Assembly (NCBI GenBank): GCA_903918595.1
Contig: CAIXFB010000045.1
Span: 1 to 14,271 of the forward strand
Reading direction: 5' to 3'
Source of the DNA: an uncultured Actinomycetes bacterium
GTDB lineage: Bacteria; Actinomycetota; Actinomycetes; S36-B12
DNA length: 14,271 nt
Made by a program: the position numbers and the translations under genes. The notes beneath the pieces are model-generated. The model saw only the letters and a program-made list of their open reading frames with translations, was not told the DNA's origin and did not search any database. Below, in pieces: positions 5,806-12,508 of this stretch (positions are counted from its first letter, which is position 1; every line of letters starts with the position of its first letter).

Positions 5806-8733
5806 TCATTTACGCCCAAATCGTCGGCCAATCCATCTGCCGGCTGATTTAAAGCCATTCACTACCGAGCGAGCACCGCGCTTTACGCCACTCGCTACCG
5901 AGCTAGCGCCGCGCTTAACCGCATTCCACAAACGTTTCCACCACGGCACCTTTCCAGCACCGGGGCTTGGCGTTGGACCTGGCGTTGGGCCTGGGTTTGG
6001 AACGGGCCCAACCTGTGAGGTGACAGCTGGCGTGTGAACTGGCGCATCAGCTTTGGCGATGATTGTCGGGCCGGCCAACATGGCTCCGGCCTTTTCTGTC
6101 CCTTTGTCAACTAATCCATCAGCACCAGCCTCGTAGGCCTCGCCCTTAATATTGTCAACAACATTGTCCTGAAAACTCTCGGGTTTTTCAGCTTCCGGGA
6201 CTGACTCATCCGGAACCCCACCACTCGGAGCATCATGCACATCCGGAACCACATCCGGAACCGCCGGAGCATCATGCATATCCGGAGCACCATGCACATC
6301 CGGAACCACATCTGGAACCGCCGGAGCATCATGCATATCCGGAGCACCATGCACATCCGGAACCACATCTGGAACCGCCGGAGCATCATGCATATCCGGA
6401 GCACCATGCACATCCGGAACCACATCCGGAACCGCCGGAGCATCATGCATATCCGGAGCACCATGCACATCCGGAACCACATCTGGAACCGCCGGAGCAC
6501 CATGCACATCCGGAACCGCATCTGGAACCGCCGGAGCATCATGCGCATCCGGAACCGCCGGAGCATCATGCATATCCGGAGCATCATGCACATCCGGAAC
6601 CACATCTGGAACCGCCGGAGCACCATGCACATCCGGAACCGCATCTGGAACCGCCGGAGCATCATGCGCATCCGGAACCCCGCCACTTTCCGAATTCACC
6701 TCGTTCTCGGCCGAAGTCCCAGTCTCTTCGTTCCCGGCTTCAGGTTCCCCGAGTCCTAAGACGCCCTCTATAGATTCCTTGACCGCATCTGCCCCGAGAG
6801 CAGCCTTCGCAAGTTCGCCAACTCCACCCAAAATGCTCGGAGTGTCTTTATTGGGTTGCCGCGTCGTCACAAAACTCTTTGATTTCAGTGCTTCTCGGCG
6901 ACGACCTTCTACAACATCTCGGGAATGGGTGCGTTCACGCTCCGCTTTGGCAGCATCCTCGGTTAAAGCTTGACCGATCATCCCCACGCCCCTGAGACCA
7001 CCGGAAATGACCTTCTGTGTTCCATCTCCCAAGTGGGCAACACCTGGAAGGGCAGCACCTGCAAGCTGCGCTGTCCCAACACCGACAGCGACACCAGCGG
7101 TTATGCCCGACTTGAGGTACTTACCTTGTTCTTGCAAATCCCGGGCATCATCAGCCGAACCACCAACCATTTTGCCCGCATCCTCGACATGCTCAAAGCC
7201 CTTGTTTGCATAGTCAGCTGCGGTTCCGAGTCGGGTGGCTTCCATCTTCGCCGGATCTTCCATTCGATCGATCATTCCGCCAACACGGTTGTAGTGATTG
7301 ATCGTCTCGCCTTCATGCTTGTCTGTGAAGGCAGCTGCCGCCGTTGCTCCTGTTTGGATTCCCTTGATCTGCTCCTCTTTCGCCGCGCGGGCAGCAGTCT
7401 CCGCGCGGGTGAAGCCTCCATCGGCGCGAGCATGGATATCGCTTACTTGACCATCGAACTCAGCACTTGCAGCTTCAGCGGTGGATCTATGATCGGCAAG
7501 TTTCTTTCGTGCATCATCAAGTGAAGGTTGCAAAGCTTCGATTTGCCGCTGCACTTCAGCATGCTTCGCTTTTCGTGCATCGGTAATGAGAGGTCCACTC
7601 GGTTGCTGTGACTTCAGAGTCGCAACTTGGGTCTTTATTTGATCTTTCTCACCCTTCAACTGGGCTTCAGTCTGAGCAGCTGTCGCCTCGTGCGCGACTT
7701 TGTTGGCCTTAATCCCGTCGATATTCGTTTTCTCATCATCTGTCAGCTTCGATCCCTGAAGCGTCACCGCGCGCTTCATCCGACCCTTTACTGAACCAGC
7801 CTCTCGGGCTTCATGCTCGGCGGTACGGGCATTCTTCTCCGTGTCGAGCTCGCCTTGGATACTGGCGACTTCAGCCTTTTGCTCATCACTGAGTTTCCCC
7901 GATGTGCTCATGCCACCAGTGACCACGGCGCGCTTCAATTTCCCATACGTAGACCCGTGCAGCGCATCGTCGCGCTTAACGACATCGCCCTCTTCGTAGT
8001 CCATGTTTTCCGGCGCAGCTTTGCCCAAGACTTCGTCCTTCGAATACTCCTCAGGACCGACCTTCATCTTCAAGTCTTGATATGCGCCGAGCTCAGCTTG
8101 ATCGCGAGCCCTTGTGCCCGCGGACCGGAATGCCGACAGGGCTCCTGCCTTCCGTTCGGCCGATCCTTTAGTTGCAGACTGGAAATCGCTCACTTTGGAC
8201 TGCAGGTCAACGCTTGACTCGGCGTTTCGTGTCTGCGAGTTTTTGTAGCCCTTCTGAATGGAAGAGTCGTTGGCGACCATTGACTGCCCAGCCAAGTCAC
8301 CGAGAACTGCGCCGCCTTGAATGATGTTGCGAACATCGGCGCCCGTGACGACTTTTGCAACCATGCCGCCAACTTTTGCACCAGTAGTGTCAGTTTTTTC
8401 TAAGACCGTTTGTGAACCTTCCCGCACTCCCTGACCCGCTTGTCCCAATTCACCGGTATTGGCAAGCGCCTTCTCCTTGAAAATCGACCCAGCGGGCGCC
8501 TGCTCAATTCCAGCCGCCCTATCGGCATCCATCTTGACTCTCGTAGCCCTGGCCTTTGTCAAAGTGCGCTGGTCACGGGCTTCTTTGTTTCGGCGTGCAA
8601 AGTCTGCTACCTGCTCGTCATGGCTCATTGTGGTGGCCGGCCGAGCAGCTACGAAATCCTTGTAGCCCTGCATCACCTCGGCCTTCTTGCGTGCCGCGTC
8701 TGCGAGTTCAGGTGCGGATGCGTGAGTCGGCAT
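5806..8733 (-). CDS. large coiled-coil/PDxHxAP-repeat protein, CIS-associated
   Basis: I do not recognise this 975-residue protein as a named family. Residues 1-470 are charged, Ala/Lys/Glu-rich and mostly helical in appearance. They contain a degenerate tandem duplication (about 264-300 and 317-350, built on KRAV...KLSDEQK / KRAV...KLTDDEK). Residues 470-620 follow, with a Gly/Ala-rich hydrophobic stretch at about 542-590. Residues 685-835 are an Asp/His/Pro/Ala repeat array. A Pro/Gly linker (about 905-928) leads to a cationic, Trp-containing, amphipathic-looking tail (929-975) ending WIGRRFGRK. There is no signal peptide. The ATG at 8731-8733 has no clear Shine-Dalgarno; in-frame Met22 and Met37 are alternatives. 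It is last in a minus-strand cluster behind a PAAR-like tip gene and two membrane-protein genes. That context suggests an injected effector or a membrane-acting component. A tape-measure-like role is possible given the length and helical content. Function is unproven. Confidence 0.8.
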   Translation of the reverse strand: MPTHASAPELADAARKKAEVMQGYKDFVAARPATTMSHDEQVADFARRNKEARDQRTLTKARATRVKMDADRAAGIEQAPAGSIFKEKALANTGELGQAGQGVREGSQTVLEKTDTTGAKVGGMVAKVVTGADVRNIIQGGAVLGDLAGQSMVANDSSIQKGYKNSQTRNAESSVDLQSKVSDFQSATKGSAERKAGALSAFRSAGTRARDQAELGAYQDLKMKVGPEEYSKDEVLGKAAPENMDYEEGDVVKRDDALHGSTYGKLKRAVVTGGMSTSGKLSDEQKAEVASIQGELDTEKNARTAEHEAREAGSVKGRMKRAVTLQGSKLTDDEKTNIDGIKANKVAHEATAAQTEAQLKGEKDQIKTQVATLKSQQPSGPLITDARKAKHAEVQRQIEALQPSLDDARKKLADHRSTAEAASAEFDGQVSDIHARADGGFTRAETAARAAKEEQIKGIQTGATAAAAFTDKHEGETINHYNRVGGMIDRMEDPAKMEATRLGTAADYANKGFEHVEDAGKMVGGSADDARDLQEQGKYLKSGITAGVAVGVGTAQLAGAALPGVAHLGDGTQKVISGGLRGVGMIGQALTEDAAKAERERTHSRDVVEGRRREALKSKSFVTTRQPNKDTPSILGGVGELAKAALGADAVKESIEGVLGLGEPEAGNEETGTSAENEVNSESGGVPDAHDAPAVPDAVPDVHGAPAVPDVVPDVHDAPDMHDAPAVPDAHDAPAVPDAVPDVHGAPAVPDVVPDVHGAPDMHDAPAVPDVVPDVHGAPDMHDAPAVPDVVPDVHGAPDMHDAPAVPDVVPDVHGAPDMHDAPAVPDVVPDVHDAPSGGVPDESVPEAEKPESFQDNVVDNIKGEAYEAGADGLVDKGTEKAGAMLAGPTIIAKADAPVHTPAVTSQVGPVPNPGPTPGPTPSPGAGKVPWWKRLWNAVKRGASSVASGVKRGARSVVNGFKSAGRWIGRRFGRK
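6228..6681 (-). repeat. coding tandem repeat array, 57-bp unit and 123-bp super-unit
   Basis: Inside the 975-residue protein, about 454 bp are built from short modules encoding PDxHxAP and PDVV/PDAV steps. The marker ATGCATATCC recurs on the plus strand at 6274, 6331, 6388 and 6445 (exact 57-bp spacing, 19 residues) and again at 6568 (123 bp, 41 residues). The 41-residue unit occurs twice at the N-terminal end of the array. Copies differ by only a few bases, which suggests recent duplication or ongoing homogenisation. Both ends of the array are flanked by the same SGGVPD peptide. The repeat is in frame throughout, and every unit length is a multiple of three. Confidence 0.93.
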
Positions 8734-8792
8734 GTGAAAAGCGTAGTGGGAAAGGGGGCGCTTGGGGGTGCCCTTAACTGAGTCTTTTCGAG

Positions 8793-9698
8793 CTATGCAC
8801 CAGAAGCCGTGGCGGAAGTCCCATCCTTCTGGGAGACCATCCGATGATTGAGCACCGCTCCGATGATCAAGGAGACTAAACCAATCCCAATCATCACAGT
8901 AATGAAGCCAGGTATCGAGATAGCGGCCTCACCACCTTCAGCCCCACTGACGCTGAGGGTGAATGTGTAACCAGCCGAACCGCTGCTGGTGGGATCGGCT
9001 GGACACGTCCACGCACCACACTGGACAGGAATTTGAATCATGGAAAAGATCACGTAACTCACAAGCCACACGATGGAGGCAAATGCCCAGGTGCGCGATG
9101 GGCCGAAATGGTGAAGCAATCCAAAGTCAAGGGCCATCCACGACTTGATCCAAAGTAGGAAAACTGCAACGCCGATGATGGCAACAAGAAAGATGACGAG
9201 AGCCCACTCGTAAATGGGGCGCCCAAGGACGATTTCGTTCGGATCAACAGTCAATTGCCCAGATGCGTGGTCGATAATTTCCTTACCACTGGCCATAATT
9301 CCCACCACTGCCGCTATAAGAGACAACGCGTAGTGCTGAGGTCGCATTCCAAAAAGCAAATTCAAGATCGGTGCCATGCAAATGCCCACCAAAGCTGAAC
9401 GTTGCAGCACTCCTAATTCACTGGGCGGCATTCCATAGCCCACCTGCTGGGTGATGGCCATTGTCATAACTGCAATAACACTCAGAATCGACAAAATGTT
9501 GAGCCAACGTGCAATACCTATCGAGGCCGATGGCTCGAGTGATGTATCCGGCTGAACCGACGCGGACGAACTACCCGTGGGCATACCAGGCATGGATGGA
9601 GGCTTGGGCATCTTTGGCGAGCTGGGCATCGTGGGCATCTTGGGCTTGGGCATCGCCGTAGACCCCAACTCACTCGTTATTCCGCTGAGAAAACTCAT
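8793..9698 (-). CDS. six-TM membrane protein, cysteine-less DsbB-like core
   Basis: A 301-residue protein. Residues 1-60 are a disordered, Met/Pro/Lys/Ser-rich tail with MPxxP-type steps (about 16-40). About six helices follow (64-83, 98-116, 122-139, 163-184, 205-226, 263-283), with basic loops predicted inside. The segment 95-170 reads GVLQRSALVG, LNLLFGMRPQHYALSL, SGKEIIDHA and VLGRPIYEWALVIF. This parallels the DsbB quinone-dependent disulfide oxidase, including the LQR that follows its CxxC and the RxxHY start of the third helix. The DsbB cysteines are absent: the CPLC-equivalent position reads SELG, and the second outer loop has no Cys. Instead a C227/C232 pair lies in the outer loop between helices 5 and 6. 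It is encoded between a membrane miniprotein and a large CIS-associated protein. A non-catalytic membrane anchor or docking protein for the CIS is my inference. The DsbB relationship rests on motif recall and needs a profile search. Confidence 0.75.
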   Translation of the reverse strand: MSFLSGITSELGSTAMPKPKMPTMPSSPKMPKPPSMPGMPTGSSSASVQPDTSLEPSASIGIARWLNILSILSVIAVMTMAITQQVGYGMPPSELGVLQRSALVGICMAPILNLLFGMRPQHYALSLIAAVVGIMASGKEIIDHASGQLTVDPNEIVLGRPIYEWALVIFLVAIIGVAVFLLWIKSWMALDFGLLHHFGPSRTWAFASIVWLVSYVIFSMIQIPVQCGAWTCPADPTSSGSAGYTFTLSVSGAEGGEAAISIPGFITVMIGIGLVSLIIGAVLNHRMVSQKDGTSATASGA

Positions 9699-9723
9699 CA
9701 GCTCAATTCACCACGCTGACTTC

Positions 9724-9846
9724 TCACGCTATGACCGTCCACACTGCTGTGGCTGCCAAAGTTGTCAGGCCTGCAGCAGGGGCCCAACGGGGTTTCCACA
9801 ACGCAAGAACGATGGCGACAAGCCACAGGGTGAAGAGCAAAAACAT
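9724..9846 (-). CDS. 40-residue membrane miniprotein
   Basis: This small gene encodes two hydrophobic stretches, about residues 1-17 (FLLFTLWLVAIVLAL) and 23-40 (AAGLTTLAATAVWTVIA), separated by a short KPRWAP turn. The basic residues sit in the turn, suggesting a hairpin with the loop in the cytoplasm. The ATG at 9844-9846 was chosen because TAGGAG lies eight bases upstream; the TAG in that motif is also the stop codon of the PAAR-like gene. The frame stays open further upstream, but that part overlaps the PAAR-like coding sequence and is not membrane-like. It lies 25 bp before the six-TM gene. A role as a small subunit of the neighbouring membrane protein is inferred from position only. I recognise no family. 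Confidence 0.7.
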   Translation of the reverse strand: MFLLFTLWLVAIVLALWKPRWAPAAGLTTLAATAVWTVIA

Positions 9847-9854
9847 CGTCCCTG

Positions 9855-9860
9855 CTCCTA
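9855..9860 (-). promoter_or_regulatory. ribosome binding site overlapping a stop codon
   Basis: On the minus strand TAGGAG combines the stop codon of the PAAR-like gene with a strong Shine-Dalgarno core, eight bases before the miniprotein ATG. This fixes the miniprotein start and implies translational coupling of the two genes. Confidence 0.75.
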
Positions 9861-10274
9861 AATCGCTTCGACGTTTAGTGCCGGTGAAGGCCCGGTCAGG
9901 ACAATTGTGCCTGCCCACAAGCACTCGCAGACGCTGCCTTCGGTCAGGACTGGGATGCCATCAATCAGCACATTCGACGGAGAAATCCACGGATCAATCA
10001 CAATCGGTATGCATGGGGCCGGAGTCGGGACCCCCAGTGCGGCAATCGTCAAGGCGATGACTTCGGGATTCAACGGCGAATGGCACAAAATGAAGGAGGG
10101 GATATTGACCTCAGGAATGATATCCACGATCGTTCCCGCGGGCAGATCGTTGGCGAAAACACCCAGCGGTTCGACGAGGAGGACGGAGGGGAAGAAGCCC
10201 ATGTCGCAGAACATAGGCGTTCCCAGCACCGCAATTGGACCTGGCATGCGGCGAATACTACGGAAAACGAGCAT
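9858..10274 (-). CDS. PAAR-like protein, DUF4280 type (CIS spike-tip candidate)
   Basis: A 138-residue protein with the DUF4280 pattern. An N-terminal AVLGTPMFCDMGFFPS replaces the usual GAxxxCSFG segment. It is followed by IPSFILCHSPLNPEV, a run of small hydrophobics ending in GVPTPAPCIPIVIDPW, then NVLIDGIPVLTEGSVCECLWAG. Cysteines fall at 23, 64, 88, 116 and 118, mostly at family positions. DUF4280 proteins are PAAR-like and are thought to cap the puncturing spike of contractile systems and to carry cargo. The ATG at 10272-10274 was preferred because GGAG lies six bases upstream. A TTG at 10301 gives nine extra residues with a weaker site. It is the first gene of the minus-strand arm, divergent from the sheath gene. 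That its gene lies beside a giant unknown protein resembles tip-plus-cargo arrangements in type VI secretion; pairing here is inferred. Confidence 0.88.
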   Translation of the reverse strand: MLVFRSIRRMPGPIAVLGTPMFCDMGFFPSVLLVEPLGVFANDLPAGTIVDIIPEVNIPSFILCHSPLNPEVIALTIAALGVPTPAPCIPIVIDPWISPSNVLIDGIPVLTEGSVCECLWAGTIVLTGPSPALNVEAI

Positions 10275-10361
10275 CAATGTCTCCAAGATGCGCTGACTCA
10301 AGTCCGTCCACTAAATCCCTGAGCAGAACCAGCGTTACGAGATGCACTGCGCGAAAACCAC

Positions 10362-10390
10362 TTGCCTCACGGTTCAAACTGAGGCATGAT
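10362..10390 (+). promoter_or_regulatory. candidate promoter with overlapping inverted repeat
   Basis: TTGCCT (10362-10367) and CATGAT (10385-10390) are separated by 17 bp; each matches the vegetative consensus at four of six positions. The perfect inverted repeat TGCCTCA (10363-10369) / TGAGGCA (10380-10386), with a 10-base centre, covers the -35 to -10 interval, as expected for a repressor operator. Both calls are pattern-based and unproven. Confidence 0.4.
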
Positions 10391-10400
10391 CGCAGCGCAC

Positions 10401-10419
10401 AGGCACCGGATGCGTGCCT
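10401..10419 (+). promoter_or_regulatory. small hairpin in the sheath leader
   Basis: AGGCAC (10401-10406) and GTGCCT (10414-10419) form a six-base-pair stem with a seven-base loop, 15 bases before the sheath ribosome site. It has no T tract, so it is not a classical terminator. If transcription starts near 10397 it would sit at the very 5' end of the mRNA and could stabilise it. Confidence 0.35.
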
Positions 10420-10433
10420 AGATCCTTATTCCT

Positions 10434-10438
10434 AGGAG
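10434..10438 (+). promoter_or_regulatory. strong ribosome binding site of sheath gene
   Basis: AGGAG, eight bases before the sheath ATG at 10447. It supports that start over the out-of-frame ATG at 10440. Confidence 0.75.
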
Positions 10439-10446
10439 AATGATCA

Positions 10447-12000
10447 ATGGCGACGTATTTGTCCCCCGGTGTCTACATCGAAGAGGTCCCAGCTGGGACT
10501 CGTCCCATTGAGGGCGTAGGCACAGCTATCGCAGGATTCGTCGGTTTTGCTCCCACCGGACCCATAAACGAGCCCACACTCGTGACTAACTGGACCCAGT
10601 ACGTCGGAGCATTCGGCGACATGGTTGAAGAATTTGCCCTCGGGAAGTCGGTCTATGGGTACTTCAACAATGGCGGCGGACGGGCTTACATCGTTCGTTT
10701 ACCCCTCCCCGGTGATGGCACTTCCGCATCCCCCGGACTCCCGGTCGCCCAGCTGGCGTTGGGCAATGACGGCAAGAAAGGTGGCACACCAGCTTTCCAA
10801 GTGCGGGCACTCGATGCCAACTCTGGCGCTATTTCAGTTGACGTGGAGCCCGCTGTGGGCGCCGCACCTGATTCCAATACCTACGACGTTACGGTCTCCA
10901 CAGATGCGGGGGCTTCCGAACTGTTCACGGGGGTAACACTCGGAGCTGGTTCGAAGAATATTGCTGAAATCATCAACACCCAGTCCCGTTTGATCGTGCT
11001 TGAGCAGATTGACACTGCGACTGCAGACCTCACTCAGGGTCTGGCCACCGGAGCTGTTGCACTGACCATCCCGGCCGGTGTGGTCGTGCCCACCGTCGCA
11101 ACCGCAGACGTTGTCGGTGATGCCGCGAAACGGACCGGCTTTGCCGCTTTCGAGGCTCACGAGGACATCACGATGGTCCTTGCCCCGGATCTGATGGTTG
11201 CCCATCGTCAGGGGCTCATTGATACGGAAGGTGTTATCGCCGTTCAGAGCGCCATGCTCGCCCACTGCGAACTTATGGGTAATCGGATGGCGATCCTCGA
11301 CACTCCCGCAGGAATGAACGCACAACAAGCTTCGGACTGGAGGATGAACACCACGAATTTCGATTCGAAGTTCGCAGTGCTCTACTGGCCATGGATTGAG
11401 GTTTTCGATCCCTCCGTTGGCCACGACACGCTATTTCCGCCCTCGGGTCACATCGCGGGAATGTGGAGTAGAAACGACAACACCCGCGGTGTCTTCAAAG
11501 CGCCAGCTAACGACGTAATTCAGGGCGCCGTTGGTCTGGAGCTAGCAGCGACTCGCGGCGAAATGGATCTATTGAACCCACAGGGGGTCAATTCCATTAA
11601 GTCCTTCCCAGGTCGTGGCATACGAGTGTGGGGGGCGCGGACTCTCTCGAGTGACGCTGAATGGCGCTACGTCAACGTGCGCCGCTATTTCAACTACCTC
11701 GAAGAGTCCATTCTTCAGGGCACCCAGTGGTGCGTGTTCGAACCAAACGATGAGCGGCTCTGGGGCACCATTCGACGCACGATCAATGCCTTCCTGATCA
11801 CCGAGTGGCGGTCAGGGGCACTGTTTGGAGACAAGCCCGATAAGGCTTTCTTCGTGAAGTGTGACGCTGAGAACAACACAGCCGAAAGCATCGATGCAGG
11901 CATGGTGATCATCGAGATTGGTGTCGCACCGGTCAAGCCCGCAGAGTTCGTCATCTTCCGTTTGTCGCAGTTCTCAGGCGGAGCCTCCGTAAGCGACTAA
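10447..12000 (+). CDS. contractile injection system sheath protein
   Basis: A 517-residue phage-tail-sheath-like protein. The N-terminus SPGVYIEEVPAGTRPIEGV followed by TAIAGFVGFAP is the conserved start of eCIS sheaths (Afp2/Pvc2-like). Later come the NNGGGRAYIVR motif, the LDTPAGMNAQQASDWR region, FPPSGHIAGMWSRND and VFKAPAN. The C-terminal core has LNPQGVNSI, IRVWGARTLSSDAEWRYVNV and VAPVKPAEFVIFRLSQ. The middle (about 115-235) is a variable, surface-type insertion rich in Ala, Val and Thr. Sheath subunits form the outer contractile cylinder around the tube and drive injection. Length is in the usual 350-550 range for such proteins. It is the first gene of the plus-strand arm with a strong ribosome site. 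With no head or packaging genes nearby, an injection system is favoured over a prophage. Confidence 0.96.
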   Translation: MATYLSPGVYIEEVPAGTRPIEGVGTAIAGFVGFAPTGPINEPTLVTNWTQYVGAFGDMVEEFALGKSVYGYFNNGGGRAYIVRLPLPGDGTSASPGLPVAQLALGNDGKKGGTPAFQVRALDANSGAISVDVEPAVGAAPDSNTYDVTVSTDAGASELFTGVTLGAGSKNIAEIINTQSRLIVLEQIDTATADLTQGLATGAVALTIPAGVVVPTVATADVVGDAAKRTGFAAFEAHEDITMVLAPDLMVAHRQGLIDTEGVIAVQSAMLAHCELMGNRMAILDTPAGMNAQQASDWRMNTTNFDSKFAVLYWPWIEVFDPSVGHDTLFPPSGHIAGMWSRNDNTRGVFKAPANDVIQGAVGLELAATRGEMDLLNPQGVNSIKSFPGRGIRVWGARTLSSDAEWRYVNVRRYFNYLEESILQGTQWCVFEPNDERLWGTIRRTINAFLITEWRSGALFGDKPDKAFFVKCDAENNTAESIDAGMVIIEIGVAPVKPAEFVIFRLSQFSGGASVSD

Positions 12001-12053
12001 TCGTCCGTCGAAATTGTGATTCACAGCCCATAAACAAGTTGAGGAGTTAGAAG

Positions 12054-12497
12054 ATGGCACTCGTAGGCGGCGACGCACTCACTGCATTTTCGTTCGAGTT
12101 TTCCGTGGATGGGGTAACTATCCCGAACGTGGTTGCGGTAAACAGCATCAAGAAGTCTGCACCGATCATCGAGACAAAATCCATGACTCCGACCGGTCAA
12201 TATGTCAATCAGAAGATGTATGGCATGCAGCAGTCGGGCGAACTCCAACTGACCGTGTTGAACGTCGGAGACCCATCAGTCACCCAGTGGATCATGTCTG
12301 GTTTGTCGGGCGATCAATCATCTGGCCGCAAGTCCGCCAAACTCATTTACAAGGACACGACGGGATCTCCAATTACCACGATGGAATTCGGAAGCGTCCT
12401 TATCAGTGAGGTCGATTACGGAAACACCACCGCGGGCGAGCCCTCCGCAATTCAAATGACTATCACCCTCAGCTTTGTCGAGATGTCGGTGTCCTAG
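12054..12497 (+). CDS. contractile injection system inner tube protein
   Basis: A 147-residue tail-tube protein of the T4 gp19-like / Afp1-type family. Diagnostic features are the opening AFSFEFSVDGVTIPNVVAVN, the central KSMTPTGQYVNQKM and QLTVLNVGDPS, and the acidic beta-rich end with LISEVDYGN and MTITLSFVEMSVS. Subunits form hexameric rings stacked inside the sheath, making the channel or piston that is expelled on contraction. GAGGAG lies seven bases upstream of the ATG. The gap to the sheath gene is 53 bp without a terminator, so co-transcription is likely. Only one tube gene is visible here; many eCIS encode two or three, and further copies may lie beyond the right edge. Confidence 0.95.
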   Translation: MALVGGDALTAFSFEFSVDGVTIPNVVAVNSIKKSAPIIETKSMTPTGQYVNQKMYGMQQSGELQLTVLNVGDPSVTQWIMSGLSGDQSSGRKSAKLIYKDTTGSPITTMEFGSVLISEVDYGNTTAGEPSAIQMTITLSFVEMSVS

Positions 12498-12508
12498 TCA
12501 GGATTACC

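Larger units (their letters stand above)
10275..10446. promoter_or_regulatory. divergent intergenic region between the two CIS arms
   Basis: These 172 bp separate the starts of the PAAR-like gene (minus) and the sheath gene (plus), so promoters for both arms should lie here. Visible elements are a candidate plus-strand promoter, a perfect inverted repeat between its hexamers, a second small hairpin, and a strong ribosome site for the sheath. No convincing minus-strand promoter could be picked. Confidence 0.7.

Noticed and set aside
6228..6681. Regularly spaced repeats that could suggest a CRISPR array
   Set aside because: There are no unique spacers. The units are contiguous, in frame and vary like coding tandem repeats, and no cas genes are nearby.
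6111..6759. Long open frames on both strands across the repeat array, encoding Met/Arg/Ile-rich repeats
   Set aside because: They are frame shadows of the PDxHxAP array. The 975-residue frame is longer and continuous, with normal composition outside the repeat.
8734..8792. Possible hairpin (AAGGG at 8752-8756 with CCCTT at 8771-8775) before the 975-residue gene
   Set aside because: The five-base stem with a 14-base loop and no T tract is too weak to call a terminator or attenuator.
10364..10386. GGTTCAAACT inside a stem, resembling a tRNA T-loop
   Set aside because: No acceptor, D or anticodon arms could be fitted around it; it is better explained as an inverted repeat in the promoter region.
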